A stretch of DNA of 64,000 nt from Paraburkholderia atlantica (GCF_009362785.1 NZ_WHNQ01000005.1:248001-312000), one strand, 5' to 3'. Positions 29,237 to 38,499 are shown, counted from the first letter of the stretch. A program made the numbers and translations. Notes: generated by a model not told the origin, from the sequence alone.

Positions 29237-30094
29237 ATGACTCAGTCATCGCAATCGAACGACGCGTACTACGCGCACTACCAGTCGCTGCGTTTGCAGC
29301 GTCATCCGCACGGCGTGCTCGAAGTCGTGATGAGCGGCGAGGGCGCGAATAAAAGCGGCCTCGCGACCGCGGACGCACGCATGCACTACGAGCTCGCGGA
29401 AATCTGGCGCGACATCGATCGCGATCCCGACACGCGCGTCGCGATCATTCGCGGCGAGGGCAAGGGCTTTTCGGCCGGCGGCGATCTGCAGCTCGTCGAG
29501 GACATGGCGAACGATTTCGACGTGCGCACGCGGGTGTGGCGCGAAGCGCGCGACCTCGTCTACAACGTGATCAACTGCGGCAAGCCGATCGTGTCGGCGA
29601 TGCACGGGCCGGCGGTCGGCGCGGGGCTAGTCGCGGGGTTGCTCGCCGATATCTCGATCGCGGCGAAGACGGCGCGCATCATCGACGGACATACGCGTCT
29701 CGGTGTCGCCGCGGGCGATCATGCGGCGATCGTCTGGCCGCTCTTGTGCGGCATGGCGAAGGCAAAGTACTACCTGCTGCTGTGCGAGCCGGTGAGCGGC
29801 GAGGAGGCGGAGCGCATCGGACTCGTTTCGCTCGCGGTCGACGAAAGCGCGCTGCTGCCGAAAGCGTTCGAAGTCGCGCGCAAGCTCGCCGACGGGTCGC
29901 AGACCGCCATCCGCTGGACCAAGTACGCGCTGAACAACTGGCTGCGCACGGCGGGACCGGCGTTCGATACGTCGCTCGCACTGGAGTTCATGGGCTTCGC
30001 GGGGCCCGATGTGCGCGAGGGCTTGAGTTCATTGCGCGAGCGGCGCGCGCCGGATTTTGGCGCGGGCCGTCCGCGTCACGGCGAACCATCGTGA
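29237..30094 (+). CDS. Enoyl-CoA hydratase/isomerase family protein
   Basis: A 285-residue crotonase-fold protein. The oxyanion-hole segments are [19 protein letters not shown] and [25 protein letters not shown]-like [20 protein letters not shown] follows. In place of the classical second catalytic Glu there is Asp or His in this loop, so hydratase activity versus isomerase or hydrolase activity is open. It begins 54 bases after the binding-protein gene and is on the same strand, so they are probably co-transcribed. The ribosome-binding site is weak. Confidence 0.88.
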   Translation: MTQSSQSNDAYYAHYQSLRLQRHPHGVLEVVMSGEGANKSGLATADARMHYELAEIWRDIDRDPDTRVAIIRGEGKGFSAGGDLQLVEDMANDFDVRTRVWREARDLVYNVINCGKPIVSAMHGPAVGAGLVAGLLADISIAAKTARIIDGHTRLGVAAGDHAAIVWPLLCGMAKAKYYLLLCEPVSGEEAERIGLVSLAVDESALLPKAFEVARKLADGSQTAIRWTKYALNNWLRTAGPAFDTSLALEFMGFAGPDVREGLSSLRERRAPDFGAGRPRHGEPS

Positions 30095-30096
30095 TG

Positions 30097-30116
30097 TCAT
30101 ACCCCAAACGGTATGA
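30097..30116. promoter_or_regulatory. Inverted repeat upstream of phaM
   Basis: TCATACC (30097-30103) and GGTATGA (30110-30116) form a perfect 7-base inverted repeat with a 6-base spacer. It lies 60 bases before the phaM start and just after the enoyl-CoA hydratase stop. It may be an operator; no specific regulator can be named. Confidence 0.4.
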
Positions 30117-30176
30117 TCGAATCAACGCGCGCGGCGTCGCGCGCTCTACCTGTCATCCAGTACCGAGGCGACAACC

Positions 30177-31022
30177 ATGACCGACACCCTTGGCTCCGCG
30201 CCGCCCTTTCCCGGCTTTCCCGGTTTCCCGCCCGCTGAAATGCTCGATCGGATGTGGAGCATGATTCGGCTGTCGCCGTTCGGCGCCGCCATGACGGGCG
30301 CGCAGCCGGGTGGCGGCACGAGTCCGTCGCTGTCGATGATGTCCGACATGATGGCGCCGCTCACGAGCGTCGAAGAGCTCGACAAGCGCATCACCGACAT
30401 GCGCGCGGTCGAGCAATGGCTGAAACTGAATCTGAGCATGCTGCAGTCGGCGATCCAGGCGCTCGAAGTGCAACGCGCGACGCTCGCGACGCTGCGTGCG
30501 TTCGGCGCGTTCGCGCAAACGTCGATGTCGCAGGCGGCGGCTGCCGCGTCGGGTGCCGCCGCGAGTGACGCACCGAACCCCGCCCCGAGCCCTGCGCCGG
30601 CGCCGAGCTGGACGAAACCCGCCGAGCCCGCGCCCGAAAGCGCCACTCAAGCCGACAGCGACGAACAGCAAGCGCCCGCCGCGCCCGCTTTCGATGCATC
30701 CGCGTGGTGGAATCTGCTGCAATCGCAGTTCAACCAGATCGCGCAGTTCGCGATGACGCAGCCGTCCGTCGCGGTCGCCGCGGCTGGCGGGGGCACGCAG
30801 GGCAAGCCGGAGTCGTCGAAGGCTGGCGATCCGTCGGGCGGCGATCCGTCGGGCGGCGATCCGTCGAGCGGCGATCCGTCGAGCGGTGCGTCGGGCGCCG
30901 CCGCGCAAAGCGCGAAGCCCGCCGCCAAACGGCCGGCCGCGAAACGCGCCGCGACATCGACATCGGCCAAACGCGCGTCCGGCGAGGGCACGAGCGCGGC
31001 AACGCCGAAAAAATCCACGTGA
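30177..31022 (+). CDS. phaM: Polyhydroxyalkanoate granule-associated protein PhaM
   Basis: A 281-residue PhaM-like protein. In Ralstonia, PhaM activates PHB synthase and tethers granules to the nucleoid. The N-terminus (PPFPGFPGFPPAEMLDRMWS, then MIRLSPFG) and the central SVEELDKRITDMRAVEQWLK helix with LNLSMLQSAIQALEVQRATL match the conserved part. The C-terminal tail (KPAAKRPAAKRAATSTSAKR) is a histone H1-like, Lys/Ala/Pro-rich DNA-binding segment. A tandem GDPSGG/GDPSSG repeat precedes it. GAGG lies 8 bases before the ATG. No phaC or phaP gene is in the window. Confidence 0.85.
   Translation: MTDTLGSAPPFPGFPGFPPAEMLDRMWSMIRLSPFGAAMTGAQPGGGTSPSLSMMSDMMAPLTSVEELDKRITDMRAVEQWLKLNLSMLQSAIQALEVQRATLATLRAFGAFAQTSMSQAAAAASGAAASDAPNPAPSPAPAPSWTKPAEPAPESATQADSDEQQAPAAPAFDASAWWNLLQSQFNQIAQFAMTQPSVAVAAAGGGTQGKPESSKAGDPSGGDPSGGDPSSGDPSSGASGAAAQSAKPAAKRPAAKRAATSTSAKRASGEGTSAATPKKST
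30825..30884 (+). repeat. Four 15-base tandem repeats inside phaM
   Basis: GGCGATCCGTCGGGC occurs twice, then GGCGATCCGTCGAGC twice, in direct tandem. They encode GDPSG GDPSG GDPSS GDPSS in the linker before the basic tail. The unit is a multiple of three, so copy-number change would keep the frame and alter only linker length. Confidence 0.95.
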
Positions 31023-31642
31023 GCGGGCGGTGCGGGCAACTTGCTCGCGCCCGGTGTGGCAGCGACAGCAACGAAAAAAGGAGGGCGGTGAAGCCCGCGC
31101 TTGCTCCACCTGTCGCCCGCGAATGAGTGCCCGATGACGAGGACAACCCATCGCCTACGTTTTCGCCGGATTTCAGCGCCGGCGATTTTCTCGCGTGTGA
31201 ATTGCCAATTTTGTTGAGAGAAGTCAATGCCATAGCGCGCTCGCACCGCTTCTGTCACGGGTTTGGCGGGAGGCGCGTGCTATGATTGTGTAAGCTTGAT
31301 CTGGCTTTGGGGCGTGTGCCGAAAACTACCAATCCCGCCGCCCTTGCGTCATGCGCCGCCGGCGCTACCGGTGCAGGGCTGGACGGTGTGGTTATCGCCC
31401 AGACTGGCTCGACCTCAGGCAAAGGGTATTCCTCACCCACGGTTGGCCGCGGCGCCTGATTCACGCTTCAGGCGCCAATACAACAGCCCGGACTTCTTTG
31501 CTGCCCGATGCTTCTGGGCGGCCGATTAACGCGTAAAATTGAATGCTTGGCCGATGAACGGCACGTCCGTTCGTCGCAGGTAAAAACGGCTACACGTAGC
31601 AGCAACAGACACACACAGTATGTGCAGAACAGGGGTGGGACT
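31023..31642 (+). other. 620-base intergenic region, possible long structured leader or small RNA
   Basis: No protein gene is supported here. TATGAT at 31281-31286 is a good -10 element, though its -35 is poor; a second candidate is TTCTGG (31512-31517) with TAAAAT (31534-31539). Between them lie several stable hairpins, the clearest being GGCGCCTGA (31451-31459) with TCAGGCGCC (31468-31476) and GCGCC/GGCGC near 31352. The region could be a 350-base 5' leader of the diiron-protein gene or a separate small RNA. I could not match it to 6S, SRP, RNase P or a known riboswitch. Confidence 0.4.
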
Positions 31643-32521
31643 ATGAACACCATGCTTTATCCGGAACTTTACAAATCGCTCGAATCCGTTCGATGGGACA
31701 TGGAGAAGGACATTCCCTGGGACAAATTCGATGCATCGCTGTTGACCGACGAGCAGGCCGCGACGATCAAGATGAACGCGATCACCGAATGGTCGGCGTT
31801 GCCCGCCACGGAAATGTTTCTCCGTGACAACCATCACGACAGCGATTTCTCCGCATTCATGAGCGTGTGGTTCTTCGAGGAGCAGAAGCACTCGCTGGTG
31901 CTGATGGAATACCTGCGTCGCTTCAAGCCGGAACTGGTCCCGACCGAGGAAGAACTGCACGCGGTGCGCTTCGAGTTCGATCCCGCGCCGCCGCTCGAAA
32001 CGCTGATGCTGCACTTCTGCGGCGAAATCCGCCTGAATCACTGGTATCGCCGCGCCGCCGAATGGCACACCGAACCGGTCATCAAGCACATCTACGAAAC
32101 CATCTCGCGCGACGAAGCGCGCCACGGCGGCGCGTATCTGCGCTACATGAAGAAAGCGATGGCGCAGACCGGTGACATCGCGCGTGCCGCCTTCGCCAAG
32201 ATCGGCGTGCTGATGGCGTCGGCGCGTCGCACCGAAAAGCCGCTGCACCCCACCAACCTGCACGTGAACCAGGCGCTGTTCCCGCGCGACACGATCCAGT
32301 CGCGTCTGCCGGACCCGGAATGGCTCGAGCGCTGGCTCGACGAGCAGATCCGTTTCGACGACGGCTGGGAAAAGAAGGTCGTCGAGCGCATTCTGCACAA
32401 CCTGTCGCTGCTGTTCGAACGCACGTTCACCACCGCGCAGGAACTGAATCGTTATCGCAAGGAAGTGGTCGCGCGTCTGCAAGCCGCCGAACAAAGCCCG
32501 GCGCAGCAGCAACCAGCGTAA
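31643..32521 (+). CDS. Ferritin-like diiron protein
   Basis: A 292-residue all-helical protein with a ferritin/acyl-ACP-desaturase-like diiron site. Candidate ligands are the Glu in ITEWSALPATE, FFEEQKHS (ExxH), the Glu in CGEIRLNHWY and ISRDEARHGG (ExxH), in the correct helix order. It has no signal peptide or membrane helix. The start at 31643 is chosen because the conserved MNTMLYPELYKSLES begins there and GGTGG precedes it. The family is common in Burkholderiales with no assigned substrate. It is followed by a strong terminator and stands alone. The reaction cannot be named. Confidence 0.82.
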   Translation: MNTMLYPELYKSLESVRWDMEKDIPWDKFDASLLTDEQAATIKMNAITEWSALPATEMFLRDNHHDSDFSAFMSVWFFEEQKHSLVLMEYLRRFKPELVPTEEELHAVRFEFDPAPPLETLMLHFCGEIRLNHWYRRAAEWHTEPVIKHIYETISRDEARHGGAYLRYMKKAMAQTGDIARAAFAKIGVLMASARRTEKPLHPTNLHVNQALFPRDTIQSRLPDPEWLERWLDEQIRFDDGWEKKVVERILHNLSLLFERTFTTAQELNRYRKEVVARLQAAEQSPAQQQPA

Positions 32522-32555
32522 CGGCTCGGGCGGTTTCAGCACCGTTTCAAATGGC

Positions 32556-32588
32556 GGTCCGGCAAGCGTGAGCTTGCCGGACCGTTTT
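32556..32588 (+). terminator. Rho-independent terminator of the diiron-protein gene
   Basis: GGTCCGGCAAGC (32556-32567) pairs with GCTTGCCGGACC (32572-32583) around GTGA, with one more C-G pair outside, followed by TTTT. It lies 35 bases after the stop. Confidence 0.85.
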
Positions 32589-32674
32589 GCTTCGAGCCGC
32601 CCAGCGTGTATCGTGGCGGCACTCGGCCTTCCTCTTCCCGCAACTCCGTAACTCCCCAACTCTGTGACCGTGCG

Positions 32675-33157
32675 ATGACCGCCATCTTTGAACGCAAGAT
32701 TCTGACGCGCGATGCCCTGGTGAAGCTGCGTCCTTCGCTGCGCGCGCCCGTCGTATTTACGAACGGCGTGTTCGATATCCTGCATCGTGGTCACGTGACC
32801 TATCTGGCCGACGCGAAGGCGTTGGGCGCGTGCCTGATCGTCGGTGTGAATAGCGACGCATCGGTGCGGATGCTCGGCAAAGGCGACGACCGGCCGATCA
32901 ACAACGAGGCCGACCGCATGGCCTTGCTCGCGGCGCTGGAAAGCGTCGACTACGTGGTGGGCTTCGGCGAGAAGACGCCGGTCGAGTTGATCTCCGCGCT
33001 GCGCCCGGACGTGCTCGTGAAAGGCGGCGACTACGACATGGACGCGCTGCCCGAATCGGCGCTCGTGCGCGGTTGGGGCGGCAAGGCGCTCGCGATTGCG
33101 TTCGAGCACGATCGCTCGACCACCGCGTTGTTGAAGAAGGTGCGCACGCAGGGTTGA
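32675..33157 (+). CDS. rfaE2: D-glycero-beta-D-manno-heptose 1-phosphate adenylyltransferase
   Basis: A 160-residue nucleotidyltransferase corresponding to the C-terminal domain of bifunctional HldE. It activates heptose-1-phosphate with ATP to ADP-heptose for lipopolysaccharide inner core synthesis. FTNGVFDILHRGHVTYLADA carries the HxGH-type nucleotide-binding motif, and VLVKGGDYDMDALPESALV completes the fold. The kinase domain (HldE1/HldA) is not attached, so it is encoded elsewhere, as usual in Betaproteobacteria. The start at 32675 (MTAIFERKIL) is preferred over an upstream frame without conservation. Confidence 0.93.
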   Translation: MTAIFERKILTRDALVKLRPSLRAPVVFTNGVFDILHRGHVTYLADAKALGACLIVGVNSDASVRMLGKGDDRPINNEADRMALLAALESVDYVVGFGEKTPVELISALRPDVLVKGGDYDMDALPESALVRGWGGKALAIAFEHDRSTTALLKKVRTQG

Positions 33158-33226
33158 TGCCGCGCGTTGCCGCGAGAACGTGCGGCGCAATGTTTAAGCT
33201 CTAACGCGACCGCGTCGCTCACCTGA

Positions 33227-33466
33227 TTACTGCGGCAACTCCGATGTATAAATCGGCGCCTGCGGCGCGGGTCCGCCGACCACGGCCTGGTCGGCCGCAT
33301 CGGCGGCGCTGACCGGGCGCACCTTCAGCCAGTTCGGATGAATCTGGCGGTGCAGACGATTCGGCTCGCGTCCGCTGGCGGTGGGTATCGGGCCGAACGC
33401 GCCACGCAGCGCGACGAAAGCCAGCACGTTGACAACAATCAGAATGGCGATCGACCAGCGAAGCAT
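33227..33466 (-). CDS. Short single-pass membrane protein downstream of coaX
   Basis: A 79-residue protein. Residues 1-20 (MLRWSIAILIVVNVLAFVAL) form one transmembrane helix. The remaining soluble part (PTASGREPNRLHRQIHPNWL, then KVRPVSAADAADQ) is probably periplasmic. Its wording resembles the linker that joins an anchor to a SPOR domain in related organisms, but no SPOR domain is present. It starts 78 bases after coaX and is likely the third cistron of birA-coaX. GGAAAC lies about 9 bases before the ATG. Function unknown. Confidence 0.65.
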   Translation of the reverse strand: MLRWSIAILIVVNVLAFVALRGAFGPIPTASGREPNRLHRQIHPNWLKVRPVSAADAADQAVVGGPAPQAPIYTSELPQ

Positions 33467-33544
33467 TGTGGGTGTTTCCAATCCAGAGAGAAGTTGAGCC
33501 AGGGGTCCGAGAGCGCAACTCGGGCGCACGCGCCCGGCAGGCAA

Positions 33545-34384
33545 TCAACCGCTTCGGCGCGCCGTATCCTCGGCGGCGATCAGCGCGAGCCCCGACAGCA
33601 CCAGCGAATCGTGGCGAGTATGCGGCACTTTCAGCGCGCTCGCCACTTCGTCGGCGGCGCCGCCGCTGACCACGAGACGCACCGGCACCCGCCACTCATC
33701 CAGCAGATCCCGCCACATTCGCTCGATCAATCCGGCCTGCGCCAGCGTGCAGCCCGCCGACAGCGAGCGCGGCGTATCCGTTGCGAAGAACGGACCGCGT
33801 CGAGCCGCGTCGGCCGTATCGGCTCCATCGAGCAGACCGCGCGCGTGCGCGGCGTCGAGCGTCGGCAGTTGCGCGGTGTGCTCGCCGAGCGAGCGCATCA
33901 TCAGCGTCCAGCCCGGCGCAATCAATCCGCCGATAAACGCGCCGTCCGCGCGCAACGCCTCGAGCGTCGTCGCGGTGCCGAAGGTCGCGAGCAGCAGATG
34001 TTCGCCGGGAAAGGCCGCGTGCGCGCCGATCATGCCGCACCAGCGGTCGCTACCGAGCGACTGCGGTGTCGTATAGCAATTGGTCACGCCGCATTGATGA
34101 GCGCTCGCGCGGATCGTCGTGAGAGGCAGTTGCGGCCAGTGCGCATCGACGAACGCGGCGATGTGCGCCGCGATCTCCGCGCCCGCGACGTTGGAGAGCC
34201 ATGCGCCGCATGGCGCCGGCAAGTCAGCCCACCCGGTTTGCGAACCTGACTGCGCGCGTGGCCCGGCAACGTCGTGATGCGCGAGCGCACCGCTCGCCAA
34301 CTGCGTCCCGTCCGGCTGCACCAGCGCCCACTTGATCCGGCTATTGCCTGCGTCGATCAGCAGAAAAGGCGCGCGCTGCGTCAT
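33545..34384 (-). CDS. coaX: Type III pantothenate kinase
   Basis: A 279-residue CoaX that phosphorylates pantothenate in the first step of coenzyme A synthesis. [20 protein letters not shown] holds the phosphate-1 loop and DxGN motif. [20 protein letters not shown] and [20 protein letters not shown] are the acceptor-site motifs, and [15 protein letters not shown] is the C-terminal phosphate/adenosine motif. Its ATG overlaps the birA stop by four bases (ATGA), so translation is coupled. The overlapping frame upstream lies in birA and is not part of the protein. Confidence 0.95.
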   Translation of the reverse strand: MTQRAPFLLIDAGNSRIKWALVQPDGTQLASGALAHHDVAGPRAQSGSQTGWADLPAPCGAWLSNVAGAEIAAHIAAFVDAHWPQLPLTTIRASAHQCGVTNCYTTPQSLGSDRWCGMIGAHAAFPGEHLLLATFGTATTLEALRADGAFIGGLIAPGWTLMMRSLGEHTAQLPTLDAAHARGLLDGADTADAARRGPFFATDTPRSLSAGCTLAQAGLIERMWRDLLDEWRVPVRLVVSGGAADEVASALKVPHTRHDSLVLSGLALIAAEDTARRSG

Positions 34385-35319
34385 GCGGCACCGTCGGCGA
34401 GGCGCAGCGACACGTCGCCGGTCGCGATGCTCTGGCGGCCTTCGGCCGTATCGAGCAGCAACTGGCCGCGTTCGTCGACGCCCGCCGCCACGCCGCGCGC
34501 GAGTTCTTGACCTTGCTCGAGCAGCACCACATCGCGGCCCGCGTACGCATGCACCGCGTTCCAACGCGGCTGGAACGGCGCGAAGCCTTCAGCGCCGAAG
34601 CGCTGCAGCATCGGTTCGAGCGCACTCAATTCGGCGGCCAGCGTATCGGTCAGATTCGCGTTAGGCAGCGCGCGCTGCAAAGCGGTCGGCACGGTGCCGC
34701 GCGCCTGCGGCGGTACCTCGGCGTTCAGCGCGCCGACTTTCGCCGCGAGTTCGTCGGCGCCCTTCACGTTGGTGCCAATGCCGATCACGACCGCGCTCGC
34801 GTCGTCCGTGCTCCACGCGGTTTCGATCAGGATGCCGGCGAGCTTGTCGCCTTCGAGCAGTACGTCGTTCGGCCACTTCAGCGCGATTTGTCCGGGACCC
34901 GCGACCGGTAGCGAGCGCAGCCCGTCGACGAGCGCGACACCCACCGCGAGGCTCAAGCCCGCGAGCCCTTCGAGCGGACGCGGCAGCACGCACGCGACCG
35001 AAAACAGCAGCGCGTTGCCGGGCTCCGCGTACCACGGCCTCCCGCGACGGCCGCGCCCGGCGGTCTGCAGATAAGCGACGCGCACGATCGGCCGCGGCAG
35101 CGCGTTCGCGTGTCGCGGTAGTGCTTTCATGTGGGCCATCAGATCGGCGTTGGTCGAACCGGTTTCTTCGACGATTTCGATCGGCCAGTCATGCGCATGC
35201 GCGCCGAACAGTTTGACCGCGCGTTCGCGATCGATGCGCCAGTCCGCCGAAGCCGACGACGAGGCCGCGGCCGCGCTTGCCGCAGCGGACCGAGAGGCGG
35301 GAGTTTTGGAGGCATTCAT
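34381..35319 (-). CDS. birA: Biotin--[acetyl-CoA-carboxylase] ligase, class I
   Basis: A 312-residue biotin protein ligase that attaches biotin to the acetyl-CoA carboxylase carrier protein. [14 protein letters not shown] opens the catalytic core. The biotinyl-AMP loop is GRGRRGRPW and the substrate strand is [40 protein letters not shown] follows, and a C-terminal SH3-like domain ends in [12 protein letters not shown]. There is no N-terminal helix-turn-helix; instead about 45 disordered Ala/Ser-rich residues are present. This makes it a class I enzyme without the repressor function known in E. coli. It overlaps coaX and is divergent from the MCE transporter operon. Confidence 0.93.
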   Translation of the reverse strand: MNASKTPASRSAAASAAAASSSASADWRIDRERAVKLFGAHAHDWPIEIVEETGSTNADLMAHMKALPRHANALPRPIVRVAYLQTAGRGRRGRPWYAEPGNALLFSVACVLPRPLEGLAGLSLAVGVALVDGLRSLPVAGPGQIALKWPNDVLLEGDKLAGILIETAWSTDDASAVVIGIGTNVKGADELAAKVGALNAEVPPQARGTVPTALQRALPNANLTDTLAAELSALEPMLQRFGAEGFAPFQPRWNAVHAYAGRDVVLLEQGQELARGVAAGVDERGQLLLDTAEGRQSIATGDVSLRLADGAA

Positions 35320-35430
35320 GCCTCGTATTGTAGCCACAGCAAACCCGCCCGGGACCCGAATGCGGACCGGCGAGGAGGCGACGCGGATCGATGCACATCC
35401 TGGCGGACCGGCGGCCGAGCCTTCGTTACA

Positions 35431-36600
35431 ATGGCCGCTAATCCGATAACCAGATTCACGCGATCCTTGAACTACGACATTCCGCCCGGCCTTGAAGTCG
35501 CGGCCGGCAGCCAAGGCAAGATCGTCCGTCTCTCGGGCCAGTGGACGGCGCTCGCGCTCGCGCGCGATCGCGACACCGGGCACGTGATTCCGCAACTGCG
35601 TTCGCTGACCGGTGCGCAAGGCATCGGCGGGTGGGACCTGTCGCGCGTCGACAGCATGGACCACGTCGGCGGGCAGGCGCTGTGGCGCGTGTGGGGCCGC
35701 AAATTGCCGCCGGGCACCGCGCTCACGGACACGCAGCGCGACATCTTCGAGCGCATCGCGCTGCTCGACACGGTGCGCGAGAGCGCCGAGCCGGTCACGC
35801 GCTTCGATCCCTTCACGCGTCTCGGCCTTGGCATCTTCTCGTTCGTCGAGCACATGCAGGGCGGCGTCGCGATGCTCGGGCGCTTCGTGCTCGATCTGCT
35901 GGCGATCCTGCGCAAGCCGAAACTCACGCCGTGGACCGAGATTTCCGCGAACATCTACAACGCCGGCGCCCGTGCGCTGCCGATCACCGCGCTCGTCGCG
36001 TTCCTGATCGGCATCGTGTTGAGCTATCTGTCGGCACAGCAATTGCGCATCTTTGGCGCGAACCAGTTCATCGTCAATATTCTCGGGCTCGCGGTGATTC
36101 GCGAACTCGGCCCGGTGCTGTCGGCGATTCTGGTGGCGGGCCGCTCGGGCTCGGCGATCACCGCGCAAATCGGCGTGATGCGCGTGACCGAGGAGCTCGA
36201 CGCAATGCGCGTGATGGGCATCCCGCACGGCCTGCGGCTGATCCTGCCGCGCGTGATCGCACTGGCCGTCGCAATGCCGCTGCTCGTGATGTGGACCAAC
36301 GTAATTTCGTTGACGGGCGGTGCGCTCGCCGCGAAGCTCGTGCTCGGCATCGACATGAGCTTCTTCGCGCGGCAACTGCCGGTCGTCGTGCCGATCGCGA
36401 ACCTGTGGATCGGCCTTGGCAAGGGCGCGGTGTTCGGCATGCTGATCGCGATCGCCGGCTGTCATTTCGGCTTCCGTATCAAGGCCAATTCGCAGAGTCT
36501 CGGCGAAGGCACGACGACCTCGGTGGTCACGTCGATCACCATCGTGATTCTCGCGGACGCGGTGTTCGCGATCCTCTTTCAGAATGTGGGGCTCGGATGA
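35431..36600 (+). CDS. mlaE: MCE-transporter permease with N-terminal STAS domain (MlaE-like)
   Basis: A 389-residue inner-membrane permease. Residues about 10-115 form a STAS domain (GKIVRLSGQWTALALARD, WDLSRVDSMDHVGGQALWRV), a role played by separate MlaB in E. coli. The MlaE domain follows with about five membrane segments and the conserved IRELGPVLSAILVAGRSGSA, VTEELDAMRVMGI and AIAGCHFGFRIKANSQSLGE. The start at 35431 (MAANPITRFTR) has a poor ribosome-binding site. It is the first gene of a five-gene block and its stop overlaps the ATPase start. Confidence 0.92.
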   Translation: MAANPITRFTRSLNYDIPPGLEVAAGSQGKIVRLSGQWTALALARDRDTGHVIPQLRSLTGAQGIGGWDLSRVDSMDHVGGQALWRVWGRKLPPGTALTDTQRDIFERIALLDTVRESAEPVTRFDPFTRLGLGIFSFVEHMQGGVAMLGRFVLDLLAILRKPKLTPWTEISANIYNAGARALPITALVAFLIGIVLSYLSAQQLRIFGANQFIVNILGLAVIRELGPVLSAILVAGRSGSAITAQIGVMRVTEELDAMRVMGIPHGLRLILPRVIALAVAMPLLVMWTNVISLTGGALAAKLVLGIDMSFFARQLPVVVPIANLWIGLGKGAVFGMLIAIAGCHFGFRIKANSQSLGEGTTTSVVTSITIVILADAVFAILFQNVGLG

Positions 36601-37475
36601 TTGCGCCACTAACCGAAGCCGTACGCGGCCAGCCCGTACCGTCGATCGCCGAGCCGGTGATCGAGGTGATCGACATCACCAAGCGCTACGGCCGCAACAT
36701 CGTGCATCAGCATCTGAGCCTCGACGTGCGGCGCGGCGAGATCGTGTCGATCGTCGGCGGCTCGGGCTCGGGCAAGACCACGCTGGTGCGGCAGATTCTC
36801 GGCCTCGAGCGGCCGTCGCGGGGCACGATCAAGCTGTTCGGCGAAGACCTCGCCACGATCTCGCCCGAGACCGCGCTGCTGATGCGCAGCCGCTCCGGCA
36901 TGCTGTTCCAGCGCGGCGCGCTGTTCTCGTCGCTGTCGGTGTTCGACAACGTCGCGCAACCGGTGCGCGAGCTCGGCAAGGTGCCCGAAGACCTGCTGCG
37001 CGACATCGTGATGCTGAAGCTCGAAATGGTCGGGCTGCCCTGCAAGCACGCGTCGAAGATGCCGTCGGCGCTGTCGGGCGGCATGATCAAGCGGGTCGGC
37101 ATCGCGCGCGCGATCGCGCTCGAACCCGAACTGCTGTTCCTCGACGAACCGACCGCCGGCCTCGACCCGCAGGCGTCCGACGAATTCGTCGAGCTGATCT
37201 CCGGGCTGCATCGCGCGCTCGGTCTGACGGTCGTGATGGTCACGCACGACCTCGACACGATGGTCGCGCTGTCGACGCGGGTGGCGGTGATTGCCGATCG
37301 CAAGGTGCTCGTCAACGCGCCGGTCGAGGAGGCCGCGGGCGTCGACCATCCGTTCATCCGCGAATATTTCCTCGGCCTGCGCGGGCGCCGCGCGCTGCAG
37401 GCGCTGCCGCCCGAGCGTCGCGCGAAGCTGCCGCGGGCGGCGCTCGAGCCGGCGTCGTCCGAGTTGTCGCTGTGA
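36597..37475 (+). CDS. MCE-transporter ATP-binding protein (MlaF-like)
   Basis: A 292-residue ABC ATPase. Walker A is IVGGSGSGKTTLVRQ, the Q-loop is MLFQRGALFSSLSVFDNVA, the signature is ALSGGMIKRVGIARA, Walker B is ELLFLDEPTAGLDPQAS and the H-loop is VMVTHDLDTMVAL. The RGALFSSLSV segment is typical of MlaF/Ttg2A-type ATPases. The C-terminal 30 residues (RRALQALPPERRAKLPRA) form a basic tail. Its ATG overlaps the permease stop (ATGA). It energises lipid movement by the MCE complex. Confidence 0.93.
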   Translation: MIAPLTEAVRGQPVPSIAEPVIEVIDITKRYGRNIVHQHLSLDVRRGEIVSIVGGSGSGKTTLVRQILGLERPSRGTIKLFGEDLATISPETALLMRSRSGMLFQRGALFSSLSVFDNVAQPVRELGKVPEDLLRDIVMLKLEMVGLPCKHASKMPSALSGGMIKRVGIARAIALEPELLFLDEPTAGLDPQASDEFVELISGLHRALGLTVVMVTHDLDTMVALSTRVAVIADRKVLVNAPVEEAAGVDHPFIREYFLGLRGRRALQALPPERRAKLPRAALEPASSELSL

Positions 37476-37521
37476 GGCCGGTCGCCGCGAAGCGGGCCGC
37501 TATGAACCAGGAAAACTGACA

Positions 37522-38499
37522 ATGGAAAACAAAGCACATGCGTTCTGGGCCGGACTCTTTACGGTCGTGCTGACAGCGGCGATTGCGTTGGCCGCATATC
37601 TGTTCAATGTCGACCGCACCGTGCGGGTGCCGTACGACCTGATCGCGCGCACCAACGTGACCGGCCTCTTCGCGGACGCGGCGGTGCGCTTTCGCGGGCT
37701 CGACGTCGGCCGCGTACAGTCGATCAAGTTCGATCCGACACATCCGGGGCAGATCCTGATCCGCATCATGGTCGACGAGCACGCGCCGATCACGCATTCG
37801 ACGTTCGGCAGCCTCGGCTTGCAGGGCGTGACCGGCATCGCGTTCATCCAGCTCGACGATACCGGGCGCGACCTGACTCCGCTGCACTCGTCGGTGCACC
37901 AGGTCGCGCAATTGCCGATGCGCCCCGGTTTGCTCGATCAGTTGCAGCAACGCGGCGACGTGCTGCTGCGCAAGCTCGAAAAAGTCACCGACAACGTGAA
38001 CGACATGCTGTCGCCGGAAATGGTCGAACAGCTGCACGAGACGGCGGCGAGCATCGCGCAGGCGGCCTCGGGCGTCGCGACGCTGACTCGTGAGATGGCG
38101 CCGGTCGCGAGCAAGCTGCCCGGCACGATCGATCAGTTGAACCACACGCTCGCGTCGACCAACCAGATGATCACCGGCCTGAACCGCCCGGACGGGCCCC
38201 TCCAGCGCAATCTGAACAAGGTCGGCACGGCCGCGCAGCAGGCGGGCGAGGCGCTCACGCAGATGAACACGACGATGCAGGACCTGTCCGCGCGGGTCGG
38301 CTTCGAGACGCTGCCGCGCGTCAATTCGCTGACCGAGGACGTGCGCTCGGCGGCGCAATCGATCGATCGCGCCGCCGACACCTTCAATACCAATCCGCGC
38401 AGCGTGCTGTTCGGCGCGCCGCGCGCGGCGCCGGGTCCGGGCGAGGCCGGCTTCGCGTGGCCCGCCGCCGCCGCGCCCACAGCCCCCGCAGCCCATTAA
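37522..38499 (+). CDS. MCE-domain lipid-binding protein (MlaD-like)
   Basis: A 325-residue protein with a short cytoplasmic start, one transmembrane helix (residues about 8-28, FWAGLFTVVLTAAIALAAYL) and a periplasmic MCE domain (RTVRVPYDLIARTNVTGLFA, VRFRGLDVGRVQSIKFD, GVTGIAFIQLDD). A long coiled-coil region with MlaD/PqiB-like heptads follows (residues about 140-280). This is longer than E. coli MlaD and could build a tunnel-like assembly. AGGAAA lies 8 bases before the ATG. It is the substrate-binding part of the transporter. Confidence 0.9.
   Translation: MENKAHAFWAGLFTVVLTAAIALAAYLFNVDRTVRVPYDLIARTNVTGLFADAAVRFRGLDVGRVQSIKFDPTHPGQILIRIMVDEHAPITHSTFGSLGLQGVTGIAFIQLDDTGRDLTPLHSSVHQVAQLPMRPGLLDQLQQRGDVLLRKLEKVTDNVNDMLSPEMVEQLHETAASIAQAASGVATLTREMAPVASKLPGTIDQLNHTLASTNQMITGLNRPDGPLQRNLNKVGTAAQQAGEALTQMNTTMQDLSARVGFETLPRVNSLTEDVRSAAQSIDRAADTFNTNPRSVLFGAPRAAPGPGEAGFAWPAAAAPTAPAAH

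Noticed and set aside
31287..31500. 6S RNA or another housekeeping RNA in the gap before the diiron-protein gene
   Set aside because: The conserved hairpins and closing stem expected for 6S, SRP or RNase P RNA are not found; kept only as an unspecified leader or small RNA.
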